Source: JAFGAV01 sp041479055 (lineage in GTDB: Bacteria > Acidobacteriota > Aminicenantia > Aminicenantales > JAFGAV01). Taken from it: 64,000 bases of DNA. Numbering within the stretch: the stretch's first letter is position 1; every line of letters starts with the position of its first letter. Of this stretch, positions 1-8,634 are shown in pieces. Under the pieces are notes generated by a model that saw nothing but the letters and a program-made list of their open reading frames with translations, was not told where the DNA came from and searched no databases. The DNA is taken from the NCBI GenBank assembly GCA_963702835.1, contig OY969762.1, forward strand, positions 1,550,001 to 1,614,000, read 5' to 3'. The position numbers and the translations under genes are program-made.

Positions 1-34
1 AACGTGTGATACGTGGGGAGGGGTGGCACGGCGG
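1..34. repeat. Fragment of MITE-like repeat border
   Basis: The first ~34 bases contain GTGATACGTGGGGAGGGG, nearly identical to the left inner border of the repeat at 32941-33354 (GTGATGCGTGGGGAGGGG) and related to the left border of the element at 34455-34788. The following bases do not continue into the element, so this looks like a truncated copy or the edge of one lying mostly upstream of the window. Confidence 0.4.
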
Positions 35-99
35 AATTTGAGATGTCGTTGAACGGACTGGTTGGAATTGCCATCGGGATACTCTACAATATCCAAAGG

Positions 100-996
100 A
101 TGACACAGTATTATGTCGGGCCGGCCGGCTGGAGCTATGACGATTGGGAGGGCATCGTTTATCCTCCGGACAAGCCGCGTGGTTTCCACCCCCTTTCCTA
201 TCTAGCTCATTTCATTGATATTATCGAAGTCAACAGCACCTTCTATCGGCAGCCGGCTGCAGCCCTGGCCCTGTCCTGGATCAGGAGGCTCGAGCCCTTT
301 CCCGAATTCTTGTTGGCGCTCAAGCTCCACCAGGTCTTCACCCATGACCGCCAGAAGTTCGGCCTCAAGGACGCCGACGAGTTCAAGCGGGGCATTGAGC
401 CGCTGCGAGCCGCCTCGCGCCTGGCTGCCTTGCTCATCCAGTTTCCTTGGTCCTTCATCCAGACGCCGGTCAACCTCCAACATCTGGAGCGCCTCTTTCG
501 GCTGTTTGCCGGCTACCCCCTGGCCGTCGAGGTCCGCCATTCCTCCTGGGATACCCCCGGCTTCTATGAATTCTTGGCCGGCCACCAGGTCGGCTTCTGC
601 AACATCGACCAGCCCATATTCGACAATTCCCTCAAACCCAGCGCCGTGTCCACTCATCCGGATTTCTCCTATGTCCGCCTCCACGGCCGGAACACAAAAG
701 ACTGGTTCCGCCAGGGAGCCGGCCGCGACGACCGCTATAATTATCTTTATTCCCGGGACGAGCTGCAGGATTGGGTGGAGCGCATCCGGGATCTCGGTCG
801 AAAGAGCCCCAAAGTTTTCATCATCACCAACAATCATTACCGCGGCCAGGCCATGGCCAACGCCCTGCAGATCAAGAACATATTGACCGGAGAAAAATTG
901 GACATACCCCATCTGCTTTTAAAACAGTTCCCCGTTCTCCGGGATATCGTGAAAAAGCTCAAGAGCGGCCAGCTCGACCTGTTCGAGGAGAAATAG
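100..996 (+). CDS. DUF72 (YecE-like) domain protein
   Basis: The product has a DUF72/YecE TIM-barrel fold signature: an N-terminal YYVGPAGWSYDDW block, an EVNSTFYRQP block, and conserved EVRHSSW and YVRLHGRN blocks in the order usual for the family. The biochemical role of DUF72 proteins is not established. I start at the ATG at 100 because the family begins right before the GWSY block; a GTG at 13 in the same frame would add 29 residues that lie in repeat sequence. About 298 residues, slightly longer than many members (about 240-290). It stands alone, followed by an AT-rich gap and the promoter of the next gene. Confidence 0.85.
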   Translation: MTQYYVGPAGWSYDDWEGIVYPPDKPRGFHPLSYLAHFIDIIEVNSTFYRQPAAALALSWIRRLEPFPEFLLALKLHQVFTHDRQKFGLKDADEFKRGIEPLRAASRLAALLIQFPWSFIQTPVNLQHLERLFRLFAGYPLAVEVRHSSWDTPGFYEFLAGHQVGFCNIDQPIFDNSLKPSAVSTHPDFSYVRLHGRNTKDWFRQGAGRDDRYNYLYSRDELQDWVERIRDLGRKSPKVFIITNNHYRGQAMANALQIKNILTGEKLDIPHLLLKQFPVLRDIVKKLKSGQLDLFEEK

Positions 997-1052
997 AACC
1001 CCAACCGGCATTTATTAATTATTTTATAATCAGTTAATTACAATGATTTCCA

Positions 1053-1082
1053 TTGACATTTAGCCGGAATTTGATTCAAATA
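1053..1082 (+). promoter_or_regulatory. Candidate sigma-70 promoter for PAS/HD-GYP gene
   Basis: TTGACA at 1053-1058, then an 18-base spacer and CAAATA at 1077-1082, preceded by an AT-rich stretch (1010-1045) that could act as an UP element. The -10 match is poor, so this is a tentative call; the start codon follows at 1113 behind a GGGGAGG ribosome binding site. Confidence 0.35.
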
Positions 1083-1112
1083 AAAAAGAATTCCACCCTT
1101 GGGGGGAGGGCC

Positions 1113-2672
1113 ATGAGTCTACCACAAGAAAGCGGCAATAAGACCCAGGAGCGGTTAATGGCTGAGCTGAAAAGCCTGCCCAAACTGGTCTGGAAGGTGT
1201 TGGACACCTGTATGGAATCGTTTTTATTCATCGATAAGAGCTTCAAAATCCAAATTTTCAACCGGCGGGCGGCCGAAAGGGCCAAGCTCATCACCGGCCG
1301 TGATATGCAGCTGGGCGATTCCATTTTTCTCTTCATCACCGAAGAAGAAAAAGACACCTTCAAACAGCATTTCTCCAGCGCTCTCCGCGGCGACGTGGTC
1401 AGTGTCGTAAAAGAGATCCAGCGGCTGGGCCAGCCTTCCCTGTGGTTCGAATCTCACTACACCGCCGTGACCGACGATTCGGGAAAGGTCATGGGCGTAT
1501 CCCTGACCACCGTGGACATTACCGACTTCAAGAAAGCCGAAACGGCCTCCCTCAAGAGCGAGCAAAACTTTCGGGCTATCTTTGATGCCTCGGCCGTGGG
1601 GATCGTCCTGGCCGACACCAACGGAGTCGTCATTCACAGCAACCCGGCTATGCAGCAGGCTCTGGGATTCTCCGCTGATGAATTACGCGGCCAGAACCTT
1701 AATGAGATCAAACGTCTCCGTCGTATCACCGAAAACACTCTGGACCTGATCGCTCAAACCGACCTGACGGGCATCATTCAATATGTCAGCCCGTCTCACG
1801 AGAGGATCCTAGGCTACGAGCCCAATGAGATGTTGGGAAAATCCATATACGACTTCATGCGCTCCGACCATATTGAGCACGTGAAGGCGGCCATCCTCGA
1901 AGCGCAATCAACCCTCCAGCCCTGGAGAATGGAGGTCCGCTGCCGGTGCGCCGACGGACGCTATATCTGGCTGGAATCTATCGGCAAACTCGTGCCCAAC
2001 TCGAACGGCAAGATCAACGGTGTTGTCCTGGGCAGCCGCGACATCACCGAGCGCAAGAAGGCCGAGGCCGATCTCCAGAAGTACTATGAGAAACTGCACA
2101 GCACCTTCGAGCAGACCGTCAACGCTTTGATCCTGACCTTGGGCAAGAGAGATCCCTTCACGGCCGGCCATCAACAGCGGGTGACCAAGCTGTCCGTGGC
2201 CATCGCCGAAGAGCTGGGCCTTCCCCAAGAACAGATCGAAGGGATCCGCCTGGCCGGCCTTCTCCATGACATCGGCAAGATCCTGGTTCCGGTCGAGCTC
2301 CTGTCCAAACCGTCAAAGCTGACCGGGGCCGAGTCGGACATCATCAAGACTCATCCCAAGGGGGGCTACGAAATCCTGCAATCGATCGAATTCCCCTGGC
2401 CCATCGCTCAGATCGTCCTTCAGCATCACGAGAACATGGACGGTTCCGGATATCCTCAAGGGCTGAAAGGCGAGGACATTCTTCTGGAAGCCAGGATCCT
2501 GGGAGTGGCCGATGTCGTGGAAGCCATGTCCAGCCATCGTGCCTACCGGCCGGAACTGGGGCTCGAGGCGGCCGTGGAAGAGATCACCAACAACAGGGGG
2601 ATCAAGTACGACCCTCAGGTTGTCGACGTTTGCCTTCGCTTGATCCGGGAAAAAGACTTCAAGTTTGAGTGA
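1113..2672 (+). CDS. PAS-domain HD-GYP phosphodiesterase/sensor
   Basis: A soluble signalling protein of 519 residues. PAS modules occupy roughly residues 25-150 and 155-325, and an HD-GYP domain the rest. The HD motif (HDIGK, H385) and the HHENMDGSGYP motif (H438) are intact, so cyclic di-GMP hydrolysis is the expected activity by family knowledge. No membrane segment is visible. The second PAS looks cut short: after about 50 residues (GFSADELRG) the sequence jumps into the start of a third PAS (LTGIIQYVSPSHERILG), as if an internal deletion had fused two repeats. The start at 1113 is chosen over an upstream in-frame codon at 1053 because GGGGAGG lies just before it. Confidence 0.9.
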   Translation: MSLPQESGNKTQERLMAELKSLPKLVWKVLDTCMESFLFIDKSFKIQIFNRRAAERAKLITGRDMQLGDSIFLFITEEEKDTFKQHFSSALRGDVVSVVKEIQRLGQPSLWFESHYTAVTDDSGKVMGVSLTTVDITDFKKAETASLKSEQNFRAIFDASAVGIVLADTNGVVIHSNPAMQQALGFSADELRGQNLNEIKRLRRITENTLDLIAQTDLTGIIQYVSPSHERILGYEPNEMLGKSIYDFMRSDHIEHVKAAILEAQSTLQPWRMEVRCRCADGRYIWLESIGKLVPNSNGKINGVVLGSRDITERKKAEADLQKYYEKLHSTFEQTVNALILTLGKRDPFTAGHQQRVTKLSVAIAEELGLPQEQIEGIRLAGLLHDIGKILVPVELLSKPSKLTGAESDIIKTHPKGGYEILQSIEFPWPIAQIVLQHHENMDGSGYPQGLKGEDILLEARILGVADVVEAMSSHRAYRPELGLEAAVEEITNNRGIKYDPQVVDVCLRLIREKDFKFE

Positions 2673-2761
2673 AATCAGATATGCCCGGGGATCAATAGCC
2701 GTTTGCCTTATGAGGATTGGAAGGCGATGGCTCGAACGACATCCATGACCAGTCCGCCGGG

Positions 2762-3229
2762 TCACTTCTTTAAAAAGGACAGGATCTCTTCGATGTCCGG
2801 AAGCTGGGGGAGGTCATAGACCTTTATGAAAACGATCTTGCCGTCCTGGTCGAGGATGATGTTGGCCCTCTCGGAAAATCCCTCTTTGGCCCGGAAAAGG
2901 TCGTAGGACTGAGCCGCCACTCCGTGCGGCCAGAAGTCCGACAGCAGCCGCAGCCGGCTGATGCCCAGCTCCTTGGCCCAGGCCGCTTTGGAGGGCACGG
3001 CGTCCACGCTCAAGCCAAGGGGAACGGTGTTCAGTTTCTCTATCTCCTCAAAATGCATTTCCAGGGACTTCATCTGATCGGCGCAGACCTTGGTCCAAGC
3101 CAAAGGATGCCAGGACAGGAGCAGGCGCTTGCCCTTAAGCACCGACAAAGTGACATCATGCTTGGCCTGGTCTTTCAAGGTGAAGTCCGGAGCAATATCC
3201 CCTATCTTAATGAGTTGGCCGGAAGCCAT
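2762..3229 (-). CDS. 1-Cys peroxiredoxin (AhpC/TSA family)
   Basis: A thioredoxin-fold peroxidase of 155 residues that would reduce peroxides through a cysteine thiol. The peroxidatic motif PxxxTxxC is present as PLAWTKVC; it holds the only cysteine in the protein, so recycling must use an external thiol (1-Cys mechanism, by inference). Start chosen at 3229 (MASGQL) because GGAGGTG lies a few bases upstream; the alternative start at 3247 precedes that site. Served by its own strong promoter at 3283-3311 and convergent with the HD-GYP gene. No signal peptide, so cytoplasmic. Confidence 0.88.
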   Translation of the reverse strand: MASGQLIKIGDIAPDFTLKDQAKHDVTLSVLKGKRLLLSWHPLAWTKVCADQMKSLEMHFEEIEKLNTVPLGLSVDAVPSKAAWAKELGISRLRLLSDFWPHGVAAQSYDLFRAKEGFSERANIILDQDGKIVFIKVYDLPQLPDIEEILSFLKK

Positions 3230-3282
3230 CGCAGCACCTCCCTTCAACTTTCATATCCAAAAAATAAAATATCTTCATTTTG

Positions 3283-3311
3283 ATTATAGCAGCAGGCCGC
3301 GGGCGTTTCAA
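3283..3311 (-). promoter_or_regulatory. Sigma-70-type promoter of peroxiredoxin gene
   Basis: On the minus strand TTGAAA (3311-3306) and TATAAT (3288-3283) are separated by exactly 17 bases, a near-consensus housekeeping promoter. Transcription would start near 3276, giving a leader of about 45 bases before the ATG at 3229. Confidence 0.7.
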
Positions 3312-3383
3312 TGCAAACCGCGGGCTTTTCTTCACGTATTGTCGCCGTAAATAGATTATGAGAGAATAACAAAGGAGGATAAC

Positions 3384-4265
3384 ATGAAAAAGATACTAGG
3401 GTTGGGAAGCCTGATATTCCTGTCTTTACTCATCGGCGCCCAAGGCAGCGGCCCACAGGGCGAGACCCGGACGCGCAATTTTGTCCTTTTTTTCGAAACT
3501 CTCGATTATACGAGAGAAATGGGCGATGCGCTCTCCTTCTTCTTCTATAAGGTTTTGGCCCCGGGCGATCAGCTTATCATCTACACGCCGGCCCGGGTCT
3601 ACGGCTTTTCTAAAATGACGCTGGCCAAGCCTAAGGGAGACTTGGTGACCGCCATGCAGGACAAGCTCAGGGGCGATACGGCCGCCTGCAGTTCCAGCTA
3701 TAAAATCATCATGAACGATATGACCACCCAGGTTCGGGATATCGAAAGCAGCCAGACTTCCTCGTCCGACGGCCTGGCCGGGCTGAAAAGTTCCCTGACC
3801 ATGTACAGCCAGAACCTCAATAATCTGCAGTCCTTGCGCAAGGTCAATGACACGCTGCTCAGGCAGATCGTCAAAATGTTCAAAACCCAGCAGGGGAAAA
3901 ACCATATGGTCATGATCTACCAGGCTGAATTCAGGCCGATCCCCAACAAGGAGACCCTCAACCGTTTGAGGGCCATCCCGGTCATCTCTTTTGAAGTGGC
4001 CGAGCTTTTTGCCGGAGAAAACCAAAAGGCACCGCTGGATGCTGATGAATTCATCGACCTCTTCAAGGAAACGCCCATCAGCCTGCATCTCTTTTATATC
4101 AAGCCCAAGGATGTGTCCTTGGTTCAGGATTTCAAAGAGCAATCGGCGGATATGTACGATGTCTTTGCCCGAATGGCCAAGGGCTCCGGCGGCATCGTGG
4201 AAACAACGGCCAACCCGGAAGCGGCTTTTAAAGCCCTCCTCCAAGCCATCGAACCGGCCAAATAA
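3384..4265 (+). CDS. Secreted protein of unknown function, possibly VWA-like
   Basis: 293 residues with a clear N-terminal signal peptide (MKKILGLGSLIFLSLLIGAQG) and a strong AAAGGAGG ribosome binding site. The segment FVLFFETLDYTREMGDAL followed by LAPGDQLIIYTPARVYGF resembles the first strand and following helices of von Willebrand factor A-like domains seen in secreted proteins of Acidobacteriota-type genomes, but a complete MIDAS (DxSxS) is not evident. The gene is followed 26 bases later by a lipoprotein TPR gene and probably shares its transcript. Exported to the periplasm or surface; function unknown. Confidence 0.7.
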   Translation: MKKILGLGSLIFLSLLIGAQGSGPQGETRTRNFVLFFETLDYTREMGDALSFFFYKVLAPGDQLIIYTPARVYGFSKMTLAKPKGDLVTAMQDKLRGDTAACSSSYKIIMNDMTTQVRDIESSQTSSSDGLAGLKSSLTMYSQNLNNLQSLRKVNDTLLRQIVKMFKTQQGKNHMVMIYQAEFRPIPNKETLNRLRAIPVISFEVAELFAGENQKAPLDADEFIDLFKETPISLHLFYIKPKDVSLVQDFKEQSADMYDVFARMAKGSGGIVETTANPEAAFKALLQAIEPAK

Positions 4266-4291
4266 CGTTGCAGATAAACACGGGAGAAAGG

Positions 4292-5272
4292 ATGATGAAA
4301 AAAACAGGATTGAGCATAGGCGTCATTTTTCTGACGCTGGCCCTGGTCGGCTGCGTCCTCCGATCCCAGGAAGGGAGGGGCCAGGGACGCTTGATAGGGA
4401 GCGTGGTGGATGAAGCCGGGAATCCCGTGGCCGGGGCGAAAATCACCCTGCGCTATCAGGAGTACACAAATACCTTGACGGCCACCACCAACGAAAAGGG
4501 ACAATGGGGGTTCATCGGCCTGGGCCGGGGAAACATCACCCTGACCGTAGAGAAGGAAGGCTTTGCCCAATCCGTCATCCCCCTGCAGGTCAGCGGCATC
4601 AAACCGAACCCTCAGCCGAAAATCATCTTGAAGAAAAAAAGCGATGAGTCGGTGATCTCCGGCCTCAGTGACAGCTCCAAAGAGATGCTGCGCCAGGGAA
4701 ATGCCCTTTTCGAACAGCAGAAATTCGCCGAAGCGGCGGCCCTATACCAAAAATTTCTGGAGGCCAACCCGGCCCTCTATCAGATCCGGCTCAGCCTGGC
4801 CAACTGCAAGATGGAACTCCAAGACTATGACGCAGCCATCGCCGAATACGAGAAGGTCCTGGAGGGGTTGAATGCCGAGCCCCCGGAGAAAAGGGACGAC
4901 AAGCTCGTCGCCCAGCTCTATGCCAACATCGGGGAAGCCTATCTAGGACAGAATAAATTCCAGGAGGCGGAACAGTATTTCGTCAAATCCATGGACATCA
5001 ACCCCTCCGACTCGGCCCTGGCTTATAACCTAGGCGAAATTCTCATGCAGGCCGGCAAACCAGAAGGGGCCATCCGCTACTATGAGATGGCGATTCAGAT
5101 CAAGCCCGATTGGCCCAAACCCTATCTGAAGCTCGGCTACGCCTGGGTGAACAAGGGAGAAAATCAGAAAGCCATCGAATCCTTCAAAAAATTCCTTGAA
5201 ATCGCTCCCGCCGATGATCCCGACGTCAGCCAGGCCCAGGACGTCATCAAGACGCTATCAGCCATTAAATAG
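4292..5272 (+). CDS. Lipoprotein with carboxypeptidase-regulatory-like and TPR domains
   Basis: The N-terminus (MMKKTGLSIG... LALVGC) is a lipoprotein signal with the lipobox LVGC. Residues ~33-110 form a carboxypeptidase-regulatory-like beta-sandwich (GSVVDEAGNPVAGAKI, then GQWGFIGLGRGNITLTVEK), followed by about five TPRs, for example FVKSMDINPSDSALAYNLGE. Start chosen at 4292 behind GGGAGAAAGG. Such proteins are usually scaffolds at the outer membrane; the partner is unknown. It is the second gene after the secreted protein at 3384 and is terminated by the hairpin at 5403. Confidence 0.82.
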   Translation: MMKKTGLSIGVIFLTLALVGCVLRSQEGRGQGRLIGSVVDEAGNPVAGAKITLRYQEYTNTLTATTNEKGQWGFIGLGRGNITLTVEKEGFAQSVIPLQVSGIKPNPQPKIILKKKSDESVISGLSDSSKEMLRQGNALFEQQKFAEAAALYQKFLEANPALYQIRLSLANCKMELQDYDAAIAEYEKVLEGLNAEPPEKRDDKLVAQLYANIGEAYLGQNKFQEAEQYFVKSMDINPSDSALAYNLGEILMQAGKPEGAIRYYEMAIQIKPDWPKPYLKLGYAWVNKGENQKAIESFKKFLEIAPADDPDVSQAQDVIKTLSAIK

Positions 5273-5402
5273 ATAGCCCGCTTCTGAAAATCCAGGCCAC
5301 CATCACCCGCCGGCGTGATCTTATAAAGGCAACAATTATTAGCGACTCTTGCGTCTCAGGGGAAGCACTCAATTCATGTCCCGGATTTTCTTCCAAAAAA
5401 AA

Positions 5403-5437
5403 GGGAGACACCCTCTCGGGTGTCTCCCTTTTTTTCT
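5403..5437. terminator. Bidirectional rho-independent terminator
   Basis: An 11-bp perfect stem, GGGAGACACCC at 5403-5413 and GGGTGTCTCCC at 5418-5428, closes a 4-base loop. It is flanked by an A tract on the left and a T tract on the right, so it can end both the plus-strand TPR gene and the minus-strand TonB receptor gene that converge here. Confidence 0.92.
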
Positions 5438-5453
5438 TTTCTGACCGAGTTAA

Positions 5454-8309
5454 TTAAAACTCGATCCTGGCTCCAAGCTGGAAAATCCGCGGGTCATTAA
5501 TCGCCGTCATCACATACAACTTGTTGACTGTCTGGTTGCTGGAATTCATCCACATGCCGGTTTTGAAGGCTCTGTTGAAGACGTTGAAGCAGTCGGCGAA
5601 AATGCCCAGGTTGATGATGCTGACCCTGAAGGTTTTTTCCAGCCTCAGGTCAAGCTGCCAGAAATCGTTAAAGAGCGTGCTACCCCTTGGTTCAGCATAG
5701 ATGGTGGTATTTCCCTGAGCCAGCTTGCTGGCGCCCGTCAGGCCCACAAGGTTGCTGGTAATGGTCCGGGTGGTGGGGTTGCCGGAAAGGTAGCGGAAAT
5801 ACCAGCCGCAGTTGACTCCCATCGGCCCCTTGACCAGGCCTTCCACTTTGAACTGGTGGCGTCTTTCCAGAGGAAATCTACCGAGAGCATTGACATGGGC
5901 ATTAGGACTCTGGAAGAAGCCTGCGACGGCGCCGCCCAGGGATTCATCGGCCCGGGACGTTGTGATTAGGCCTGTGGATTTGGCATAGACGTAGGAAATA
6001 TTCAGCGCTACGCCGTTGCTGTACCGCTTGTTCAGGGTAAACTCGAGACCGTTATAATCCCTGTTTGCGCCGGGAGGGTTGACGATGAAAATCTGAGTGG
6101 CCATCAGGTTGATTTTGCTATAGAAGGTGATGGGCTGACCGTTGTAGGGATCGGTGGTGGTGACCGGCGTCCAGTTCTTGCTAAAGTCGAGCTCGCCCGT
6201 GGACATCAGCTTATCCATATCCAGCTGGGCGGCATCCACCATGTTGGGTTGATCGCGGTCCCACTTGCGAATATAGCGGGCGCCGAGTGACCAGTCGGCC
6301 CACAATTCTTTTTCAACTCCCACCGTCAGTTCATCGGTGTAGCCGGCCTTCAGGTCATATTTGGTTCCGTCTGCGGCTGTATAGCCGAGGACGGCTCCGC
6401 CGTTCGAGTAGCCGCCGGGCATGGCCCAAGGAGTGGTCGCCCCGGGTATTTCTGAACCGTCAGGATTCAAGAGCTGGGTGTAGCCGAACCAGCCGTTGGG
6501 GTGGGCCAGGTTGATAAAGCCGATCTGGTTGGGAAGAACGTAGCGGGAGAAGCTGGCTTTGAAGAGCGTCTTGCCGTCGGAGAAGGGATCATAAATCAAG
6601 CCCACTCGGGGGGCCAGGTTCCACCACTTGTACATGACCGTGTCTGCGGTAATGCTGCGGTTGTAGATCTTTCCCTGGAAAAGAATGTCGCCTTCGTCGG
6701 CGTTCTGCTTGGGATAAACGATGCTGTTGTACTCGAAGCGCAGCCCCAGGCTGAGGTTGATGTTCCGGGTGAGCGCCCAGTTGTCCTGAACGAACGCGGC
6801 GTAATCGTTTAACCAGTCCAGGCGGTTAAACCCGCCGCCCCTTAGAATCAGGGTGTCGGCGTAGTTACCGGGAGCATTCATGTCATTGTAGCAGCCGCCG
6901 GTGACCGGGTCAGCCACGCCGTGGACCAGCCAGCTGGTTCTGGCCAATTGGGCCTCGCCGCCGAACTTGAGCTCATGGGTGCCGGCCAGGTTGTCCACGA
7001 AGGCCGTGGCATCGGCGTTGAACTGGAACCGGTTGCGGCCGTAATGGTCCTGGTTCCGCCAGGCATTGCCGCTAGAGACAGCGGTAGGTATCATATATAC
7101 TTGGGCTTCGTTGCCTTTGGCGTCCAGGAGCAGCTGGTACAAGACCATACCGTATCTCACGTTCATAAAGAAGCTGTTGCTGAAGAATTTGGTCCACTGG
7201 GCATTCAGAACATGGCTCGGGGAGGTCTGCTTGATGGTGACGCTCTCGGTCGCAAATTTAGAGGCGCCCCGGTCATTGGTGATGCGGTCGGAGTAGTTGT
7301 AGGAGAGCATGAACTTGTCGTTGGGCCCCGGCTGAAAGCTCAACTTGGCATAGGGGTAGGGCAACATGGTTTTGAACGGTTTTTCCTGTCCCGGCGCCGC
7401 CATATCCGCCGGATAGCCGGCCACAAAAGCTTCTGTGCTGTCAAAACTGCCGTTCATGAAGAACCACAGCTTGTCCTTGATGATGGGGCCGCCCAGGGTC
7501 ACTACCGGTTCATACTCAAGCTTATTGCCGCTCTTGGAGCCGGCCAGGGGCGTGCCCTGGGTATTGTCCCCCTTCAGCTTCTCGCTGTTCAAATAGAGGG
7601 AGGCCGTCCCGCTGAATTTGTTGCCGCCCGACTTGGTCACCACGTTGACCACGGCGCCGCGGACGCTGCCGTACTCGGCCGTCAAACCGGCGATCTGGAT
7701 GGATAACTCGTCCATGATATCCAGGCCGAAATTGACGCTCTGCGTGCCGGTGGCGGCATCGACCAAGTTCACCCCATCCAGGAGGTAGGAGTTGTCCATG
7801 GTGGAGCCGCCGGCGGCCGTGTCACCCGTAACGCTCGGGGCCATGTTGAAAAAGGTGCCCAGGGTACGGGGCGCGGGGATCGACTGGAGAAAGATGCGGT
7901 CCAAATTGGCCGGCCGCGTCGTCCGCTGCTTATCGACCGTAGGCGACTGGCCGATAACCGTGACCGACTCCTCCAGAGTCCTCTGCTCCATGGTGATGTC
8001 GATGGTGGAAGTCAGGGCAACTGAAACCCTCACTCCCTTGCGGATCACCGTCTTCATGCCCTGCAATTCGAAGGTGACCTCATAATCACCAGGGGGCAAG
8101 CCCATGAAGCGGAAATTGCCCTGGGCATTGGTGGCCATGGTCATTGAGGGCAGCATCATGGCCGGGGACTTGATGGTGACAGCCACCCCCGGCAATGGTC
8201 CTTCCGAGGAGCTTACGGTGCCGACAATATTGCCGGTCTGCGTTGTCTGCGCCATCCCCAGCCCGGCAAGGCAAAGGATGGCGGCCACTAAGAGAAGCTT
8301 TTTAAACAT
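5454..8309 (-). CDS. TonB-dependent receptor with carboxypeptidase-regulatory-like domain (OAR-like)
   Basis: A 951-residue outer-membrane receptor. A signal peptide (MFKKLLLVAAILCLAGLGMAQ) is followed by a carboxypeptidase-regulatory-like domain (GNIVGTVSSSEGPLPGV, residues ~25-105), a plug domain (~125-235, SYLLDGVNLVD and YGSVRGAVVNVVTKSGG) and a ~22-stranded barrel ending in the aromatic RIFQLGARIEF. By family it takes up or exports large ligands using TonB energy; the substrate cannot be read from sequence. Start set at 8309 because AAGGAGG precedes it; the 35 upstream in-frame residues are intergenic. It stands alone behind the sigma-54-like promoter at 8356-8371 and is closed by the terminator at 5403. 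Confidence 0.93.
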   Translation of the reverse strand: MFKKLLLVAAILCLAGLGMAQTTQTGNIVGTVSSSEGPLPGVAVTIKSPAMMLPSMTMATNAQGNFRFMGLPPGDYEVTFELQGMKTVIRKGVRVSVALTSTIDITMEQRTLEESVTVIGQSPTVDKQRTTRPANLDRIFLQSIPAPRTLGTFFNMAPSVTGDTAAGGSTMDNSYLLDGVNLVDAATGTQSVNFGLDIMDELSIQIAGLTAEYGSVRGAVVNVVTKSGGNKFSGTASLYLNSEKLKGDNTQGTPLAGSKSGNKLEYEPVVTLGGPIIKDKLWFFMNGSFDSTEAFVAGYPADMAAPGQEKPFKTMLPYPYAKLSFQPGPNDKFMLSYNYSDRITNDRGASKFATESVTIKQTSPSHVLNAQWTKFFSNSFFMNVRYGMVLYQLLLDAKGNEAQVYMIPTAVSSGNAWRNQDHYGRNRFQFNADATAFVDNLAGTHELKFGGEAQLARTSWLVHGVADPVTGGCYNDMNAPGNYADTLILRGGGFNRLDWLNDYAAFVQDNWALTRNINLSLGLRFEYNSIVYPKQNADEGDILFQGKIYNRSITADTVMYKWWNLAPRVGLIYDPFSDGKTLFKASFSRYVLPNQIGFINLAHPNGWFGYTQLLNPDGSEIPGATTPWAMPGGYSNGGAVLGYTAADGTKYDLKAGYTDELTVGVEKELWADWSLGARYIRKWDRDQPNMVDAAQLDMDKLMSTGELDFSKNWTPVTTTDPYNGQPITFYSKINLMATQIFIVNPPGANRDYNGLEFTLNKRYSNGVALNISYVYAKSTGLITTSRADESLGGAVAGFFQSPNAHVNALGRFPLERRHQFKVEGLVKGPMGVNCGWYFRYLSGNPTTRTITSNLVGLTGASKLAQGNTTIYAEPRGSTLFNDFWQLDLRLEKTFRVSIINLGIFADCFNVFNRAFKTGMWMNSSNQTVNKLYVMTAINDPRIFQLGARIEF

Positions 8310-8355
8310 AAAACCTCCTTTAAAAGATAAAAAGAACAAATCATAAAGAAAAATA

Positions 8356-8371
8356 AGCAAAAAACATGCCA
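8356..8371 (-). promoter_or_regulatory. Sigma-54 (RpoN) -24/-12 promoter
   Basis: The minus strand reads TGGCATGTTTTTTGCT (8371 to 8356): the invariant GG and GC are separated by exactly 10 bases and 6 of 7 bases of TGGCACG match. It would place the transcript start near 8345, about 36 bases upstream of the receptor ATG, on the correct strand. No activator gene is in view. Confidence 0.65.
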
Positions 8372-8467
8372 GGTTGTTAACTAAAATTAAATCAATAATG
8401 AAAAGAAAATTCAATTATCTGGATAAATTATTCAATATTTTGATTTTTTTACAAAAAATTGAATCTA

Positions 8468-8580
8468 TTAAAACTCGATCCTGGTTCCAAGCTGGAAAAT
8501 CCGCGCGTCATCTTGAACAGGATCATGCCATATCCGACGTTCCGGCCACAAACTGTTCTTGGCTGTTGAAGCTGCCACTT
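8468..8580 (-). pseudogene. Remnant of a second TonB-dependent receptor
   Basis: The last 16 codons plus stop (8470-8515 region, ending ARIFQLGTRIEF) match the 3' end of the receptor at 5454 almost base for base (about 44 of 47 bases before divergence). Directly after this the similarity jumps to the part of the same receptor near 7130-7180 (encoding VRYGMVLYQ; here VGYGMILFK). This looks like a paralogous receptor that lost most of its barrel by internal deletion. No start or plug region remains. Confidence 0.55.
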
Positions 8581-8589
8581 TTTATGCGC

Positions 8590-8619
8590 TTGACTTAAAT
8601 TATCGGCCGGAGATACTAT
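8590..8619 (+). promoter_or_regulatory. Promoter of the carbamoyltransferase operon
   Basis: TTGACT (8590-8595), 18-base spacer, TACTAT (8614-8619). The expected transcript start near 8626 leaves only about 9 bases before the ATG at 8635, and no ribosome binding site is visible, so the first gene may be translated from a very short leader. Confidence 0.5.
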
Positions 8620-8634
8620 CTTTAAAACTAATTC

